A DNA stretch of 64,000 bases from Micromonospora avicenniae (GCF_900156065.1 NZ_FTNF01000023.1:22567-86566); one strand, 5' to 3'; shown: positions 24,477-33,941, counted from the stretch's first letter. Translations and numbers: made by a program. The notes: generated from the letters alone by a model not told the origin.

Positions 24477-25556
24477 ATGGCAGCTCAAGGCAGCGCTTCC
24501 CAGCTCGTGCTCGTGACCACTGATGGCCCTCAGCAGCGGACGACCGAATCCTTCGGAATGGATCTGGTGCAGGAGGTGGCCCGCCTGCTCGGTTCGGAGA
24601 ACATCCGGTCCACAAGGCTCGGCGGTGATCTGACCCTGTGGCACGCCGAAGACAGCCCCGGCCGGCCTCGGGCTGGGCATCCCAACCCTGCCGCGAGCGG
24701 GCTCGCTGCCGAGTATGGCGCACCCCCGGTCACCGGCCCCGCAGTCATCACGGGTCCGATCATGAACAACACCATCTATCCCCTGGACACCGATCAGGCC
24801 GGGCGGGTCACGATCCGGCTGCGCGCCGAGCTGGGGAACAGGTCGCCGGAAAGCCGCGCGCCAGGTGCCCCGGCAGCCCCGGCAGACGACTGTACGAGTC
24901 ACAGCCCGTGCCGCGAGCTGCTGGCGATACCCGCCGCACAGCGTGACTCCCTGCTCCGCCTGATTCCTGCGAGAACCTCTGATCTCGGCCCCGACGGGAT
25001 ATACGTCCACCTCAATGAGGAGTTGGTCGCGCTCCTGGTCGTCATGGGACCGGACGAATCCGGCCGGTTTCAGCAGGCCTATCCCGTCCTCGGCCATGTG
25101 ACGTCCCGCTGGAACACCACCCATCCCGACCTGCTCAGGCGCGCGATCGACAACATGCGACGCGACAGTGTCATGGTCGAACCCTACGACCAGGGCGAGT
25201 TCTCGCCGCTGTACGTCGTCGTGGACCAGGGCGTATCGGGTGTCGCGCAGCTGGTGCGGCTGAACGAACTGCTGGGCGATGATCTTCCGCACGGAGCGAT
25301 CGTCGGTGTCCCCCGCGAGCATCAGATCATCGCTGTCCCGATCCGCAAGGCACGCGATCTCGCCACCATCGAGCCCGTACTGCGACTGGTGCAGGACGTC
25401 GGCTCGAATGCCCTGGATCGGGTCAGCCTCGACGTGCACTGGTTCCACCAGGGCCGTCTGCACCCCCTGCGTGCCGAGATGAAGAACGGGCAGCTGGAGC
25501 AGATATTCCCGCCGGACGAGTTCCACCGGCTCATCGAGCAGTTGCCGCGCGACTGA
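24477..25556 (+). CDS. hypothetical protein, 359 residues
   Basis: Family not recognised. The N-terminal 50 residues (LVLVTTDGPQQRTTESFGMD) look like one small alpha/beta unit. A low-complexity Pro/Ala linker follows (about 60-130). The C-terminal 200 residues form an alpha/beta domain with LNEELVALLVVMGPDE, PLYVVVDQGVSGVAQLVRL and LPHGAIVGVPREHQIIAVPI, reminiscent of DUF1444-type proteins. No signal peptide or membrane span. ATG 24477 (MAAQGSAS) is preferred over ATG 24378 because the residues before it are not protein-like. It stands alone with the same orientation as its neighbours. Confidence 0.7.
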   Translation: MAAQGSASQLVLVTTDGPQQRTTESFGMDLVQEVARLLGSENIRSTRLGGDLTLWHAEDSPGRPRAGHPNPAASGLAAEYGAPPVTGPAVITGPIMNNTIYPLDTDQAGRVTIRLRAELGNRSPESRAPGAPAAPADDCTSHSPCRELLAIPAAQRDSLLRLIPARTSDLGPDGIYVHLNEELVALLVVMGPDESGRFQQAYPVLGHVTSRWNTTHPDLLRRAIDNMRRDSVMVEPYDQGEFSPLYVVVDQGVSGVAQLVRLNELLGDDLPHGAIVGVPREHQIIAVPIRKARDLATIEPVLRLVQDVGSNALDRVSLDVHWFHQGRLHPLRAEMKNGQLEQIFPPDEFHRLIEQLPRD

Positions 25557-25686
25557 CCGGAAGCCGGAGACCCGTCGAGCAACGCGGCTGTGTCGCACGT
25601 CGAGTGCAGCCCTCGGCAGCCTGAGCTGTGCGAAGGCTGAGCGCAACCGGTGGCGTCCGGAGCGGAAGTCAGGGAGGCTTGGGCGC

Positions 25687-26070
25687 ATGGTTTCGGTATT
25701 GCAGAACGTGGCGATCGACTGTGCGGATGCCTACGCGCTGGCCCAGTTCTGGAGCAAGGTGACTGGCCGCCCGATGCATCCGGAGGACAAACCGGGCGAC
25801 CCGGAGATTCAGCTGCCGCTGGCGGAGGGCCCGGCGCTGTACTTCAACCAGGTGCCGGAGCCCAAGACGATCAAGAACCGGGTACATGTGTGCCTGCGCC
25901 CTGAGACTTCACGTGACCAGGAGGTGGAGCGGCTGCTGGGCCTCGGTGCCACGCTCGTCGCCGATCGCCGCAATCCTGACGGCTCTGGCTGGGCAGTCCT
26001 CGCCGACCCTGAAGGCAACGAGTTCTGCGTTCTTCGCAGCGAGTCCGACCGGGCCGCGATGAGTTCCTGA
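25687..26070 (+). CDS. VOC (glyoxalase/bleomycin resistance) family protein
   Basis: 127 residues with the paired beta-alpha-beta-beta-beta modules of the vicinal oxygen chelate fold: LQNVAIDCADAYALAQFWSK at the start and NRVHVCLRPET with VLADPEGNEFCVL at the end. Metal ligands in the usual positions are incomplete (Asn replaces the first His), so it may bind a small molecule rather than catalyse. ATG 25687 is preceded by GGGAGG. A strong hairpin terminator follows at 26127-26160. Confidence 0.9.
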   Translation: MVSVLQNVAIDCADAYALAQFWSKVTGRPMHPEDKPGDPEIQLPLAEGPALYFNQVPEPKTIKNRVHVCLRPETSRDQEVERLLGLGATLVADRRNPDGSGWAVLADPEGNEFCVLRSESDRAAMSS

Positions 26071-26126
26071 AGCGCACGCGCCACCCTGGCCGGTTTCCAC
26101 GACGGACCAGCCGCGATCGTCACGTT

Positions 26127-26160
26127 CGATGCGCCCGTTTCTGCTGAAACGGGCGCATCG
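26127..26160 (+). terminator. hairpin downstream of the VOC gene
   Basis: Perfect 15-bp inverted repeat (26127-26141 and 26146-26160) with loop TGCT, 57 bases after the VOC stop codon and before the AraC gene. No T-run follows. Confidence 0.8.
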
Positions 26161-26282
26161 ACGGCGGGCCGCGACGAGAAGGGCAGCGGCCGCACGAGGT
26201 GCAACCAGCGGTACGCGGAATCGCGATGGCCAGACCCGAACTGTCCGGGGTACTCGCCGCAGCGCATCGGATGGTTCATCGG

Positions 26283-27212
26283 ATGGACAATCCGCCGGCG
26301 AGCGCGCACGATGTCTCGGTGCCGCTCCAGGAGGGATTTCGGGGGCAACGGTTGGCCTCGGTGCCCCGTCCGCTCGTCGCCGAGGCGCTTCGACGCCCGA
26401 TCACCGGGCGGCTCCTCGTCACCGACGCGGGGTACTACCCGGATGCCGCTGACCACCGCATGCAGCGCCCCCGAGGCACCCCCGAGGTGGTCCTGATCGT
26501 GTGTGCCTCCGGCATGGGCTGGGCGCGGGTCGGGTCGGGCATGCATCGGATCGGGGCCTGGCAGGCGCTGGTCATCCCCCGCGGTGTCCCGCACGAGTAC
26601 GGTGCCGACGAGCGCGATCCCTGGACGATCTGGTGGGCGCATCTGATGGGATCGGATGTGTCGAAGCTCGCGGACTGCATGGAGGCCACGACCGAGCGGC
26701 CCGTGGTGCCGGTGCGGGCGATCGGTCGGGCGGTGGCGCTGCTGGACGAGATCGTCACCTGCATCGAACGCGACCAGTCACCCATCCGCCTGCTGGACGC
26801 GGCGGGCACCGCCTGGAAACTGTTGACGCAGATCAGCGTCGACCGGTTGCTTCCCGAACCGGGAGACCCGCTGCAGCGCGCCATGAGCTACCTGGCCGAG
26901 CGGCTGGACGGGAAGGTGAAGGTGCCGGAGTTGGCCCGGCTGGTGGGCGTGTCACCGTCGCACCTGAGCACCCTGTTCCGCAGGGCGACCGGAGGCGGGG
27001 TGCTGGCGCATCACACCGCGCTGCGGATGGCGAGGGCACGGCAACTGCTCGACACGACGGACGCGACGGTCACGGAGATCGCGTCCGAGATCGGCTTCGA
27101 CGACGCGTTCTACTTCTCGCGGGTCTTCCGGAAGCACCACGGGGTGAGCCCGAGCGGTTTCCGCCGCCGCCATGAGGGCTACGAGGTCGCCGATGCCGCC
27201 TTTGAGATGTGA
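26283..27212 (+). CDS. AraC family transcriptional regulator with cupin sensor domain
   Basis: 309 residues from ATG 26283. N-terminal AraC-type cupin (about 15-150: RPITGRLLVTDAGYYPDAAD, VLIVCASGMGWARVG, ALVIPRGVPHEYGAD) binds a sugar or other ligand. The C-terminal double helix-turn-helix contains VPELARLVGVSPSHLSTLFR and VTEIASEIGFDDAFYFSRVF (about 215-295). It converges on the sugar ABC transporter operon across a strong terminator, so it is a candidate controller of that operon. In-frame starts at 26199, 26226 and 26274 also exist; 26283 is favoured because it leaves the usual short lead before GFRGQRL. Confidence 0.88.
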   Translation: MDNPPASAHDVSVPLQEGFRGQRLASVPRPLVAEALRRPITGRLLVTDAGYYPDAADHRMQRPRGTPEVVLIVCASGMGWARVGSGMHRIGAWQALVIPRGVPHEYGADERDPWTIWWAHLMGSDVSKLADCMEATTERPVVPVRAIGRAVALLDEIVTCIERDQSPIRLLDAAGTAWKLLTQISVDRLLPEPGDPLQRAMSYLAERLDGKVKVPELARLVGVSPSHLSTLFRRATGGGVLAHHTALRMARARQLLDTTDATVTEIASEIGFDDAFYFSRVFRKHHGVSPSGFRRRHEGYEVADAAFEM

Positions 27213-27228
27213 CCGCGCATGCGCGGCG

Positions 27229-27265
27229 GGTTCGTCCGGACACCGGCGTGGCATCCGGACGAACC
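27229..27265. terminator. bidirectional hairpin between araC-like gene and ABC operon
   Basis: Perfect 12-bp arms GGTTCGTCCGGA (27229-27240) and TCCGGACGAACC (27254-27265) between two convergent stop codons (27212 and 27312). Confidence 0.8.
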
Positions 27266-27311
27266 AACAGCACCGCCGGATCGCGGGGCTCCGGCGCGGC
27301 CCGGCAATGGC

Positions 27312-28187
27312 TCAGCCTTTCAATCCGCTGCTGGCGATGCCGGAGAAGAACTGCCGCTGAAGTGCCAGGAAGATGAGGATGAGCGGCAGCGACGCGACGA
27401 GTGCCCCGGCCATGAGCGTCGGGTAATCGGTCCCGAACTGGCCCTGGAGGCCGGCCAGGCCGACGGTGATCGGGCGCCTGTCACCACGCGGGGTCACGAT
27501 GAGCGGCCAGAGCAGGTCGTTCCACGAGTAGAGCGAGGTGAGGACGGCCAGCGCCGCCATCGTCGGGCGGGCCATCGGCAACATGATGTACCAGAACGTG
27601 CGCAGGGGCCCGGCGCCGTCGAGGCGGGCAGCCTCTTCGAATCCGGCGGGAATGGACATGAACGCCTGCCGCATCAGGAAGATCCCGAAGGCCGAGAACA
27701 TGCCCGGGATGGCCAGCGCGGGAATGGTGTCGAGCAGCTGAAAGTCCCGAATGATCTCGAACTGCCCGATGAGGAACAGCTGGCTGGGCACCATGAGCAT
27801 GGCGATGAACAGCCCGAACAGGAGCCTGCGTCCGGGGAACCGGAGCCGGGCGAACGCGTAACCGGCGAGCGCCGAGACGACGAGCTGCCCGATCACGCGG
27901 AGCACGAGCGCGGACAGCGACACGGTGAGCTGCGCCCAGAACGGCACCGAGCCGAAGAAGGTGGCGAAGGCGCCGGTCGTCGGATCCTCGGGCAGGAGCG
28001 TCGGCGGCATCTGGGACGCTTCGCGGTTGGACTTGAAGATGGTGAGCAGCTGCCAGACGAACGGCGCCACCATGACCACCGCCGCGACGGCGAGGACGAC
28101 GTGGATGACCCACTCGCCGCGACGGGAGGCCTTCGACCCGGCTGCCACGCGCTCCGTGCGTCCGCTACGGGTGAGCCGATCAGTCAT
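27312..28187 (-). CDS. carbohydrate ABC transporter permease, MalG type
   Basis: Inner-membrane permease of 291 residues with six predicted spans. The EAA loop that docks the ATPase is present: EEAARLDGAGPLRTFWYIMLP (split: EEAARLDGAGPL, RTFWYIMLP; about 180-200). It pairs with the MalF-type permease upstream; the two overlap by 8 bases, so translation is coupled. Last gene of the operon GH97 - binding protein - permease - permease. No ATPase gene is present, so a shared MsiK-type ATPase elsewhere is expected, as is usual for actinobacterial sugar importers. Confidence 0.95.
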   Translation of the reverse strand: MTDRLTRSGRTERVAAGSKASRRGEWVIHVVLAVAAVVMVAPFVWQLLTIFKSNREASQMPPTLLPEDPTTGAFATFFGSVPFWAQLTVSLSALVLRVIGQLVVSALAGYAFARLRFPGRRLLFGLFIAMLMVPSQLFLIGQFEIIRDFQLLDTIPALAIPGMFSAFGIFLMRQAFMSIPAGFEEAARLDGAGPLRTFWYIMLPMARPTMAALAVLTSLYSWNDLLWPLIVTPRGDRRPITVGLAGLQGQFGTDYPTLMAGALVASLPLILIFLALQRQFFSGIASSGLKG

Positions 28188-29112
28188 AGAACACCCACCG
28201 GCGTTGCAGTCGGAACTGGACGAGGGTCGCGGCCATGATCACCATGAGCAGCACGATCGCGATCGCGGCGCCATAGCCCTGGTCGAACTCCACGAAGGCC
28301 TTCTCGTAGAAGAGGTAGACGATGGTCTTCGAGTCGGCGAGCGCGGTGTTGTTGACGCTGCGGAGCATGACGAAGATCAGGTCGAACATCTGCAGCGCGG
28401 AAATCACGGTCAGCACCGTCACCAGGAACACGCTCGGCGACAGCAGCGGCAGGGTGATCCGGAAGAACTGGCGGACCCGTCCCGCCCCGTCGAGGGAGGA
28501 CGCCTCGTAGAGGTCCTGCGGGATCGACTGGAGTCCGGCGCCGAGGATGATGAGGTTGATGCCGAGACTCATCCAGATGCCGACGACGCCGACCGCGTAG
28601 ATCGTGAAGGTCGCGTCGGCGACCCAGTACTGCCCGGGAACGCCGACCAGGGACAGGACGTAGTTCAGCAGGCCGAAGTCGCCGTTGTAGATGAAACGCC
28701 AGACCATGCTCACCGCGACGGGCAGGGTCACGACCGGCAGGAAGAACAGGACCCGGTAGAGGGCGCGGCCGCGGCTGACCTGCTCGATGAGCGCGGCGAG
28801 GACTATCGCGACGGGTACGCCGAGCAGCAGGATCACGGTGTACAGCGCGGAGTTGCGCAGGGCCTGCCAGAACCGGTCGTCGGCGAGCAGCTCGGTGTAG
28901 TTGTCGACTCCGGTGAACGTGCCAGGTCCGAAGGCCGGAACGTCCATGAAGCTCTTGCCGAAGGTGGTGAGGAAGGGCCACACGTAGAAGGCGACGAGGC
29001 CGATGAACGCCGGGGCGATCATCAGGTAGCCCCATCCGGGTGAGGGCAGCAGCCCTCCCGCGCGGCGGCGCGTACGCTGCCGCGCGGGAGGGCTGGCGAC
29101 GTCGGTGGTCAC
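28180..29112 (-). CDS. sugar ABC transporter permease, MalF type
   Basis: 310 residues from GTG 29112, which overlaps the TGA of the binding-protein gene (GTGA). Six membrane spans (first: GYLMIAPAFIGLVAFYVWPF) and the EAA loop YEASSLDGAGRVRQFFRITLP (split: YEASSLDGAG, RVRQFFRITLP; about 195-215). It forms a heterodimer channel with the MalG-type protein. The longer open frame upstream of 29112 overlaps the binding-protein gene and is not used. Confidence 0.95.
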   Translation of the reverse strand: MTTDVASPPARQRTRRRAGGLLPSPGWGYLMIAPAFIGLVAFYVWPFLTTFGKSFMDVPAFGPGTFTGVDNYTELLADDRFWQALRNSALYTVILLLGVPVAIVLAALIEQVSRGRALYRVLFFLPVVTLPVAVSMVWRFIYNGDFGLLNYVLSLVGVPGQYWVADATFTIYAVGVVGIWMSLGINLIILGAGLQSIPQDLYEASSLDGAGRVRQFFRITLPLLSPSVFLVTVLTVISALQMFDLIFVMLRSVNNTALADSKTIVYLFYEKAFVEFDQGYGAAIAIVLLMVIMAATLVQFRLQRRWVFYD

Positions 29113-30356
29113 TGCGCGAGGACCTCGTTGATCGCTGTGTTGTAGGCGCGGGCGGCGTCGGCGGCGCTCTGCTTGCCCTCCCATGCCGGGCCGAGGTACT
29201 GGGTCTCGAGGCCGGTCCACTTGGCGGCGTCACCGGCGATCGGCAGCGGCACCGAGTAGTCGACGGCGTCGACGAAGACCTTGAGGTTGAACTCGGGCAT
29301 CGCGTCGAGCCAGCCCTGCTGGGTGTCCTGGTACGCGGGCAGCACGGCACCACTCTTGGCCTGGATGACGGCTGCGTCCTTGCCGCTGGCGAAGATCAGG
29401 AACTCGGCGAGTTCCTTCGGGTGCTTGGTGCCGGCGTATCCGGCGTTGAGGATGCCGCTGATCATCGTGGCCCGCTGCTTCGCCTTCGGCAGCGGTGCGA
29501 CGCCGACGTTGGGGCGCAGCGCCTGGTCGCCGTAGAGGCGCTGGGCCCAGAAGGAGCCGGAGAAGTACATGGCGACCTTCTGGTCCATGAACATCTGCAC
29601 CGCTTCGGTGTCCGAGAGCTGCTTGAGCGTCGGTGAGAAGCCGTCGGCGTGCATCTGGGTCCAGAACTGGAGGCCGGAGATGGCCTCCGGGCTGTCGATG
29701 GCGGCCTTGCCGTCGTCGCCGATCACCTTGCCGCCGGCCTGGTAGATGCTGTTGTAGTAGCCACCCTGGCGGTCGATCGGGGCGGCGATGCCCCACACGC
29801 CGGCGGCGGGGTTGGTGAGCTTACGGGCTGCCTCGCGCGCGTCGTCCCAGGTCCAGCTGTCGTCCGGGTAGGCCACGCCGGCCTTGTCGAAAAGGGCCTT
29901 GTTGAACCAGATCGCGTTCGTGTCGAAGTCCTTCGGCAGGCCGTAGAGCTTGCCGTCGACGTCGTACAGGTCCAGGACGGCCTTGGGGTACGCGGCCAGA
30001 TCGACGCCTGCTGCCTTGACCGCGTCGGTGATGTCGAGCAACTGCTTGCCCTTGGCGTAGGCCGGGAACTGGTCGGCGAGCATCCAGAACGCGTCCGGTG
30101 CGGTACGTCCCGCCGCGCCGACCTGCAGGGTGGACCAGTACTCGGGCCACGGCAGTACCTGCACCTGGACGTCGATGTCGGGGTGCTTGTCCTCGAAGGC
30201 CTTGGCAATCGCCTCCATGGCCGGCTTCTGGTCGTCGCTCCAGGTCGCGTAGCTCAATGTGACCTTGCCGTCTCCCCCGCCGCTGCTGCCGCAGCCGGTG
30301 GCGGCGAGGGCGGCCAGCACGGCCGCGGCGGCGATCCATCTCTTGCCGTGTCGCAT
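29109..30356 (-). CDS. extracellular sugar-binding lipoprotein of an ABC importer
   Basis: Solute-binding protein of 415 residues (family 1, MalE/UgpB-like). The signal peptide ends in the lipobox LAATGCGSSGGG, with Cys22 lipidated, and tethers it outside the membrane. Typical motifs: KVTLSYATWSDDQKPAMEAI, FEDKHPDIDVQVQVLPWPEY and GIAAPIDRQGGYYNSIYQAG. The ligand is probably an alpha-linked oligosaccharide, judging from the upstream GH97 enzyme. It is third-last in the operon; the downstream MalF-type gene starts within its stop codon. Confidence 0.95.
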   Translation of the reverse strand: MRHGKRWIAAAAVLAALAATGCGSSGGGDGKVTLSYATWSDDQKPAMEAIAKAFEDKHPDIDVQVQVLPWPEYWSTLQVGAAGRTAPDAFWMLADQFPAYAKGKQLLDITDAVKAAGVDLAAYPKAVLDLYDVDGKLYGLPKDFDTNAIWFNKALFDKAGVAYPDDSWTWDDAREAARKLTNPAAGVWGIAAPIDRQGGYYNSIYQAGGKVIGDDGKAAIDSPEAISGLQFWTQMHADGFSPTLKQLSDTEAVQMFMDQKVAMYFSGSFWAQRLYGDQALRPNVGVAPLPKAKQRATMISGILNAGYAGTKHPKELAEFLIFASGKDAAVIQAKSGAVLPAYQDTQQGWLDAMPEFNLKVFVDAVDYSVPLPIAGDAAKWTGLETQYLGPAWEGKQSAADAARAYNTAINEVLAQ

Positions 30357-30374
30357 GGTTTCTCCTTGGTGGGA

Positions 30375-30396
30375 GGCCGAGCGTCAGCGCTCGGCC
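30375..30396 (-). terminator. intra-operon hairpin between GH97 and binding-protein genes
   Basis: GGCCGAGCG (30375-30383) and CGCTCGGCC (30388-30396) enclose TCAG, so the GH97 stop codon sits at the hairpin loop. With only 27 bases between genes it more likely stabilises or tunes expression of the binding-protein message than ends the operon. Confidence 0.45.
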
Positions 30397-32876
30397 GGGG
30401 TGGTGGTGGCAGTTCCGGTGCGGTGGAGGCGACCCGATGCCCAGTCGACGTGGGCCGGCTCCGGGTGGTCAGGCAGGGTGTCCGCGCGCAGGCTCAGCGC
30501 GGCGGCGCCGGTGATGTCGACGTCGATGTCGAGTGGCGGCTCACCGGCGCGGACGTCGGCGCTGAACAGCTCGGCCCCGTCGGCGTGCACGCTCATCCGG
30601 GCGGCGGTGCCGGGGGTCTCGTCGTCGACGCCGATGCGGGCGGTGAACCGGTCGGCCGAACCGCCCAGGTAGAGCTCGATCCGCGACGGCGTGGACGCGC
30701 CGAACCCGTCGTCGAACTCGGTGCCCGCGATACTCATGCGGCGGCCGTCGCCCGGGTTGCCGCCACCGTTGCTCTGGTCGCGTTCGATCGGGCCGCTCTC
30801 GTTGTCGAACGCGACCATGGTCATGGCCGACAGGCGATGGGGTCCGGGCGTCAGCGGTCGGAACAGGCGGGCGTGCGCCACGACCGGGACGCCGTCCTCG
30901 CCCGGCATCTCGACCGTGATCACCCCGGCTCGGCCGGGTGCCAGGGCGGCGGGCGCGTTGAGCTTCCAGCGGTCGCCGTCGAGATGTTGCGCCGACCAGC
31001 CGGGCGGTAGCCGCAGGTGTCCGCCGGTCCGCAGGACGGCCGTGCCGTCCGGGCCGAGCAGTTGAACGGGCGGGTCCACCCTCGGGGCGGTGTGCTCGGG
31101 CCGCTCGACGGCCCGGTGCAGCCGCGTACCGCGGGCGGCCACGATGGCGACGAAGCCGCCGTCGTCCGCCACGTCGACGACCAGTTTGTCGTCGACGGGC
31201 CGCCGGTCGGAGACCAGGCCACCCTCGGCGCCGTCGCCGACGATCCACGCGTCGGCCGGCCCGAGCGCCAGCCGGTCGAGCGGGACGGTGAGACGACGCG
31301 CCGGGCCGGTGGCGATGCCGCCGACGAACCAGCGGTCGCCGTGACGGCGGGCGATGACAGCCTCGTGGTCGGGGTCGCCGGCCAGCAGCACCGTCTCGTC
31401 CCATGCGGGCGCGAGTTCCGCGAGGAACCGCGCGGCGTCCGGCTTGGCGAGGTACGCGTCGACGTCGTCGGCGAAGTGGGTGATGCCGCATTCGAACGCG
31501 ACGCTGAGCGCGAGTTCGTGGCCGTCGCTCGTGGTCCGTCCCGGCGCGCCGAACGCGACAGGCGTGTAGTCCATCGCGCCGACGACGTTGCGGGTGAACG
31601 GCTGGATCACGTTGTGCGCGGCGGTCAGGGGGGTGTCCTGGTAGAAGACGTAGTACTCGCTGCCGCGAATGGCTTCGTACCCGATGACCTGCGGCCAGGT
31701 CCGCGACCACCCGCGCGGGATGACCGAGCCGTGGAAGTTCACGTGCAGGCCGAGCCGGGCGGTCTCGGCGAGGATCGTGTCGTACCAGCGGTAGCGGTCC
31801 TTCGACTCGGACTCCATGAAGTCGACCTTGATGCCGGCGACGCCCCACGACCGCCACAGGGCGAGCTTCGCCAGATTCTCCGGCCCGTCGAGGTCGTGCC
31901 AGACCACCCACAGATGCACCTGGATGCCGCGTCGGCTCGCGTAGGCGACGATCTCGGGCACCCACGTCTCGTCCCAGCCGCAGTCGATCAGGAGGTGCTC
32001 CCACCCGAGTCGGGCGGCGACGTCGACGAAGTGCCGCTGCCGGTGCAGCTGCGCCCCGGAGTAGAAGTCCGACCACCACGACCAGGCCGCACGTCCCGGC
32101 CGCACCCACTGCGCGCCGGCGAACGAGTCGAGTGGGGCTGGCGCCAACTCGTCCACGAAACGGCTCTCGACGATCCCGGCGAGGTCCCCGATCATGAAGA
32201 CCCGCCAGGGGGTCACCGGGCCGCGGGTGATCTCGACCGGCTCGTCGGCCAGCGTGAACCGCACCTCGCCGCCGCCCTCGATCTCGGCGTGGGCGCCGCT
32301 GAAGCGGCCGTCGATCGCCGCCTCGGTGAGCAGGAGGTACACCCCTGCCCGGGGTGAGCGGACGAGCAGCGGGAACCCGTATGCCCCGGGACGCAGCTCG
32401 GCGAGGTCGGCGCCGAAACGTGGCGTCTCGTACCAGGTCTGGTAGTCGAGCGCCCACACGCGGGCGTTCGGCTCGAAGGTGAGTCGGGTGCGGTCGGCGT
32501 CGAGGCGGCCGTGGCCCTCCAGCCGGGCGAGCGCGTAGCGGACGGCCACCCCGTCCCCGCTCGCCCGGACGTGGATCTGCCACTCGACGCCGCTGTCGTG
32601 GCGCAGCTCGTGAACCGTCTCGAGGTGCGTGTACCGGTGGGTGCCCGTCGCCTTGCCGGAGCGGGCGGTCCACTCGTCGGTGATCTCACGGACGTGGGAC
32701 CGGAGGAGGACGGAACCGGCGTCCAGGTCGACGCCGCCGACGCGGATGCCCAGCCGGACCCCGTCGAGGACGACCCGTCCGGCGCGCCGCACCGTCAGGA
32801 CGACGGCGTCCGCTCGCGTCTCCACCTGCGGCTCGACGCGCTCGGGCAGCGCCGCCGTCCCAATTTCGTTGACCAC
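30384..32876 (-). CDS. GH97 glycoside hydrolase with C-terminal NPCBM-like domain, retaining type
   Basis: About 830 residues from GTG 32876, which has GGAG five bases upstream. The open frame extends to 33236 but the first 120 codons look non-coding. N-terminal GH97 beta-sandwich (about 10-235), (beta/alpha)8 barrel with HLLIDCGWDETW, GVAGIKVDFMESES and LGLHVNFHGSVIPRGWSRTWP, a C-terminal GH97 beta domain, and an NPCBM-type carbohydrate module at the end (FDDGFGASTPSRIEL). Asp in IKVDFM sits at the nucleophile position of retaining GH97 alpha-galactosidases. No signal peptide is seen, so it probably cleaves sugar imported by the downstream ABC system. Confidence 0.88.
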   Translation of the reverse strand: MVNEIGTAALPERVEPQVETRADAVVLTVRRAGRVVLDGVRLGIRVGGVDLDAGSVLLRSHVREITDEWTARSGKATGTHRYTHLETVHELRHDSGVEWQIHVRASGDGVAVRYALARLEGHGRLDADRTRLTFEPNARVWALDYQTWYETPRFGADLAELRPGAYGFPLLVRSPRAGVYLLLTEAAIDGRFSGAHAEIEGGGEVRFTLADEPVEITRGPVTPWRVFMIGDLAGIVESRFVDELAPAPLDSFAGAQWVRPGRAAWSWWSDFYSGAQLHRQRHFVDVAARLGWEHLLIDCGWDETWVPEIVAYASRRGIQVHLWVVWHDLDGPENLAKLALWRSWGVAGIKVDFMESESKDRYRWYDTILAETARLGLHVNFHGSVIPRGWSRTWPQVIGYEAIRGSEYYVFYQDTPLTAAHNVIQPFTRNVVGAMDYTPVAFGAPGRTTSDGHELALSVAFECGITHFADDVDAYLAKPDAARFLAELAPAWDETVLLAGDPDHEAVIARRHGDRWFVGGIATGPARRLTVPLDRLALGPADAWIVGDGAEGGLVSDRRPVDDKLVVDVADDGGFVAIVAARGTRLHRAVERPEHTAPRVDPPVQLLGPDGTAVLRTGGHLRLPPGWSAQHLDGDRWKLNAPAALAPGRAGVITVEMPGEDGVPVVAHARLFRPLTPGPHRLSAMTMVAFDNESGPIERDQSNGGGNPGDGRRMSIAGTEFDDGFGASTPSRIELYLGGSADRFTARIGVDDETPGTAARMSVHADGAELFSADVRAGEPPLDIDVDITGAAALSLRADTLPDHPEPAHVDWASGRLHRTGTATTTPAER

Positions 32877-33281
32877 ACCGTCTCCGTGCCGTGCGAGGGG
32901 GCCGAACGGGCGGATCCCCTGCTCGGCGGCTTCCGACGCTAGGTTCACGGCAGCCCGGCGGGAATGTTCAATCGCATTCGCGGCCTGGACGATTCGCTGC
33001 TCTATGGAGGGCCGCGCGGCAGCGAAACGCTGCATGCGGCCCCCTCCACAGGGACGATCAGCGCGCGACGGGTGACTGCGCGGGCGCTCTCCGACGCGGT
33101 TATTGCTCAGCGTGACCGTGGTCTCCGCGGGACTGGGACCACCTCGGGAGCTTGCTTGACTACGACAGTCCGACTGGCCGGCGGGGAGGCCGGAGGGAGC
33201 AACCGGGCTGGTGATCGTAAGGTGGAACGGCTCCACCGGATCCTGCCGGGCGCACCTCGTGCCCCTCTGTCTGGTGGATGG
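32877..33281. other. 405-bp upstream region of the GH97/ABC operon
   Basis: No convincing gene. It contains the upstream extension of the GH97 frame, rejected as coding, and one sharp palindrome at 33019-33033. A promoter for the sugar operon should lie here, but no clear -35/-10 pair was found. Confidence 0.4.
33019..33033. promoter_or_regulatory. palindrome, possible operator of the GH97/ABC operon
   Basis: GCAGCG-AAA-CGCTGC is a perfect 6+3+6 inverted repeat about 145 bases upstream of the GH97 start. Size and symmetry suit a LacI-type or similar repressor, but no LacI gene is in the window. Confidence 0.35.
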
Positions 33282-33929
33282 TCAGCGGTAGGTCGTGCCG
33301 GTCGGCGTGAAGACGAAGGTCTCAGCAAAGGGTCCGTCACCGTGGCGGACGGCCAGAAGCACTGGCGGGGATTCGGACTGTGGCTCTGTGGCGGTCCAGT
33401 CGTAGGTGCTGGCGAAGTGCAGGCAAACCAGCCCGCTAGCACGGTCGGTGGCGTAGGCCAAGGTCTTGGGATAGCGGGGATTGCTGCTGCCGAACGACAC
33501 GGAGGGTGACCCGAGTTCCGCCAGGACCTCGTCGAGGGAGCGGTCTTGTGCACACCACCGGGTGGCTTCGTCGCGCAGTGGCCGGAGGTCGTCTTCGGGG
33601 AGGGTCCGGTCGACCGTGAGCCAGCCGTGGCGCCAGGCGATGTCGGCGTAGACAGAGGCCACCGCGCCGTCGTCGCGGTATCCAGGCAGAATCTGAGCGA
33701 AGGCTCCGTGCACGCCGAGAGAGGTGAACGCTTCCCGCTTTCCGAGCTGCCCGTACTCCGCCTGCCAGACCTCATCGAGACCATCGATGTAGGCCACCGC
33801 GTCCATGGTCAGTCGCAAGGTGATCTCACCGCCGTACATCCCCGGCCGGCGCAGGGCGTGGTTGAGCCGCCGCACGTGGTACTCACGCACCTCACCCAGG
33901 TCGGGCCGGCCCGCGCCATCAGCCTTCAC
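33282..33929 (-). CDS. hypothetical protein, 215 residues
   Basis: Unrecognised cytoplasmic protein. Features: an N-terminal helix EYHVRRLNHALRRPGMYGGE, where RRPGMYGGE recalls ends of helices near nucleotide sites but no known motif is complete; a middle segment with HGAFAQILPGYRDDGAVAS; and a beta-rich C-terminus with VCLHFASTYDW. It lies 12 bases downstream of the 125-residue gene on the same strand, so the pair is an operon. The C-terminal ATG-proximal region is well formed, with no frameshift. Possibly a contact-dependent immunity-type protein by size and style, but there is no toxin beside it. Confidence 0.75.
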   Translation of the reverse strand: MKADGAGRPDLGEVREYHVRRLNHALRRPGMYGGEITLRLTMDAVAYIDGLDEVWQAEYGQLGKREAFTSLGVHGAFAQILPGYRDDGAVASVYADIAWRHGWLTVDRTLPEDDLRPLRDEATRWCAQDRSLDEVLAELGSPSVSFGSSNPRYPKTLAYATDRASGLVCLHFASTYDWTATEPQSESPPVLLAVRHGDGPFAETFVFTPTGTTYR

Positions 33930-33941
33930 GTGCAGATCATT

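Noticed and set aside
26071..26226. Regulatory RNA before the AraC gene
   Set aside because: The only structure is a simple perfect hairpin best explained as the terminator of the VOC gene.
33036..33236. Upstream extension of the GH97 protein to base 33236
   Set aside because: The extra residues lack protein-like composition, and GTG 32876 has a well-placed GGAG site at the edge of the GH97 domain.
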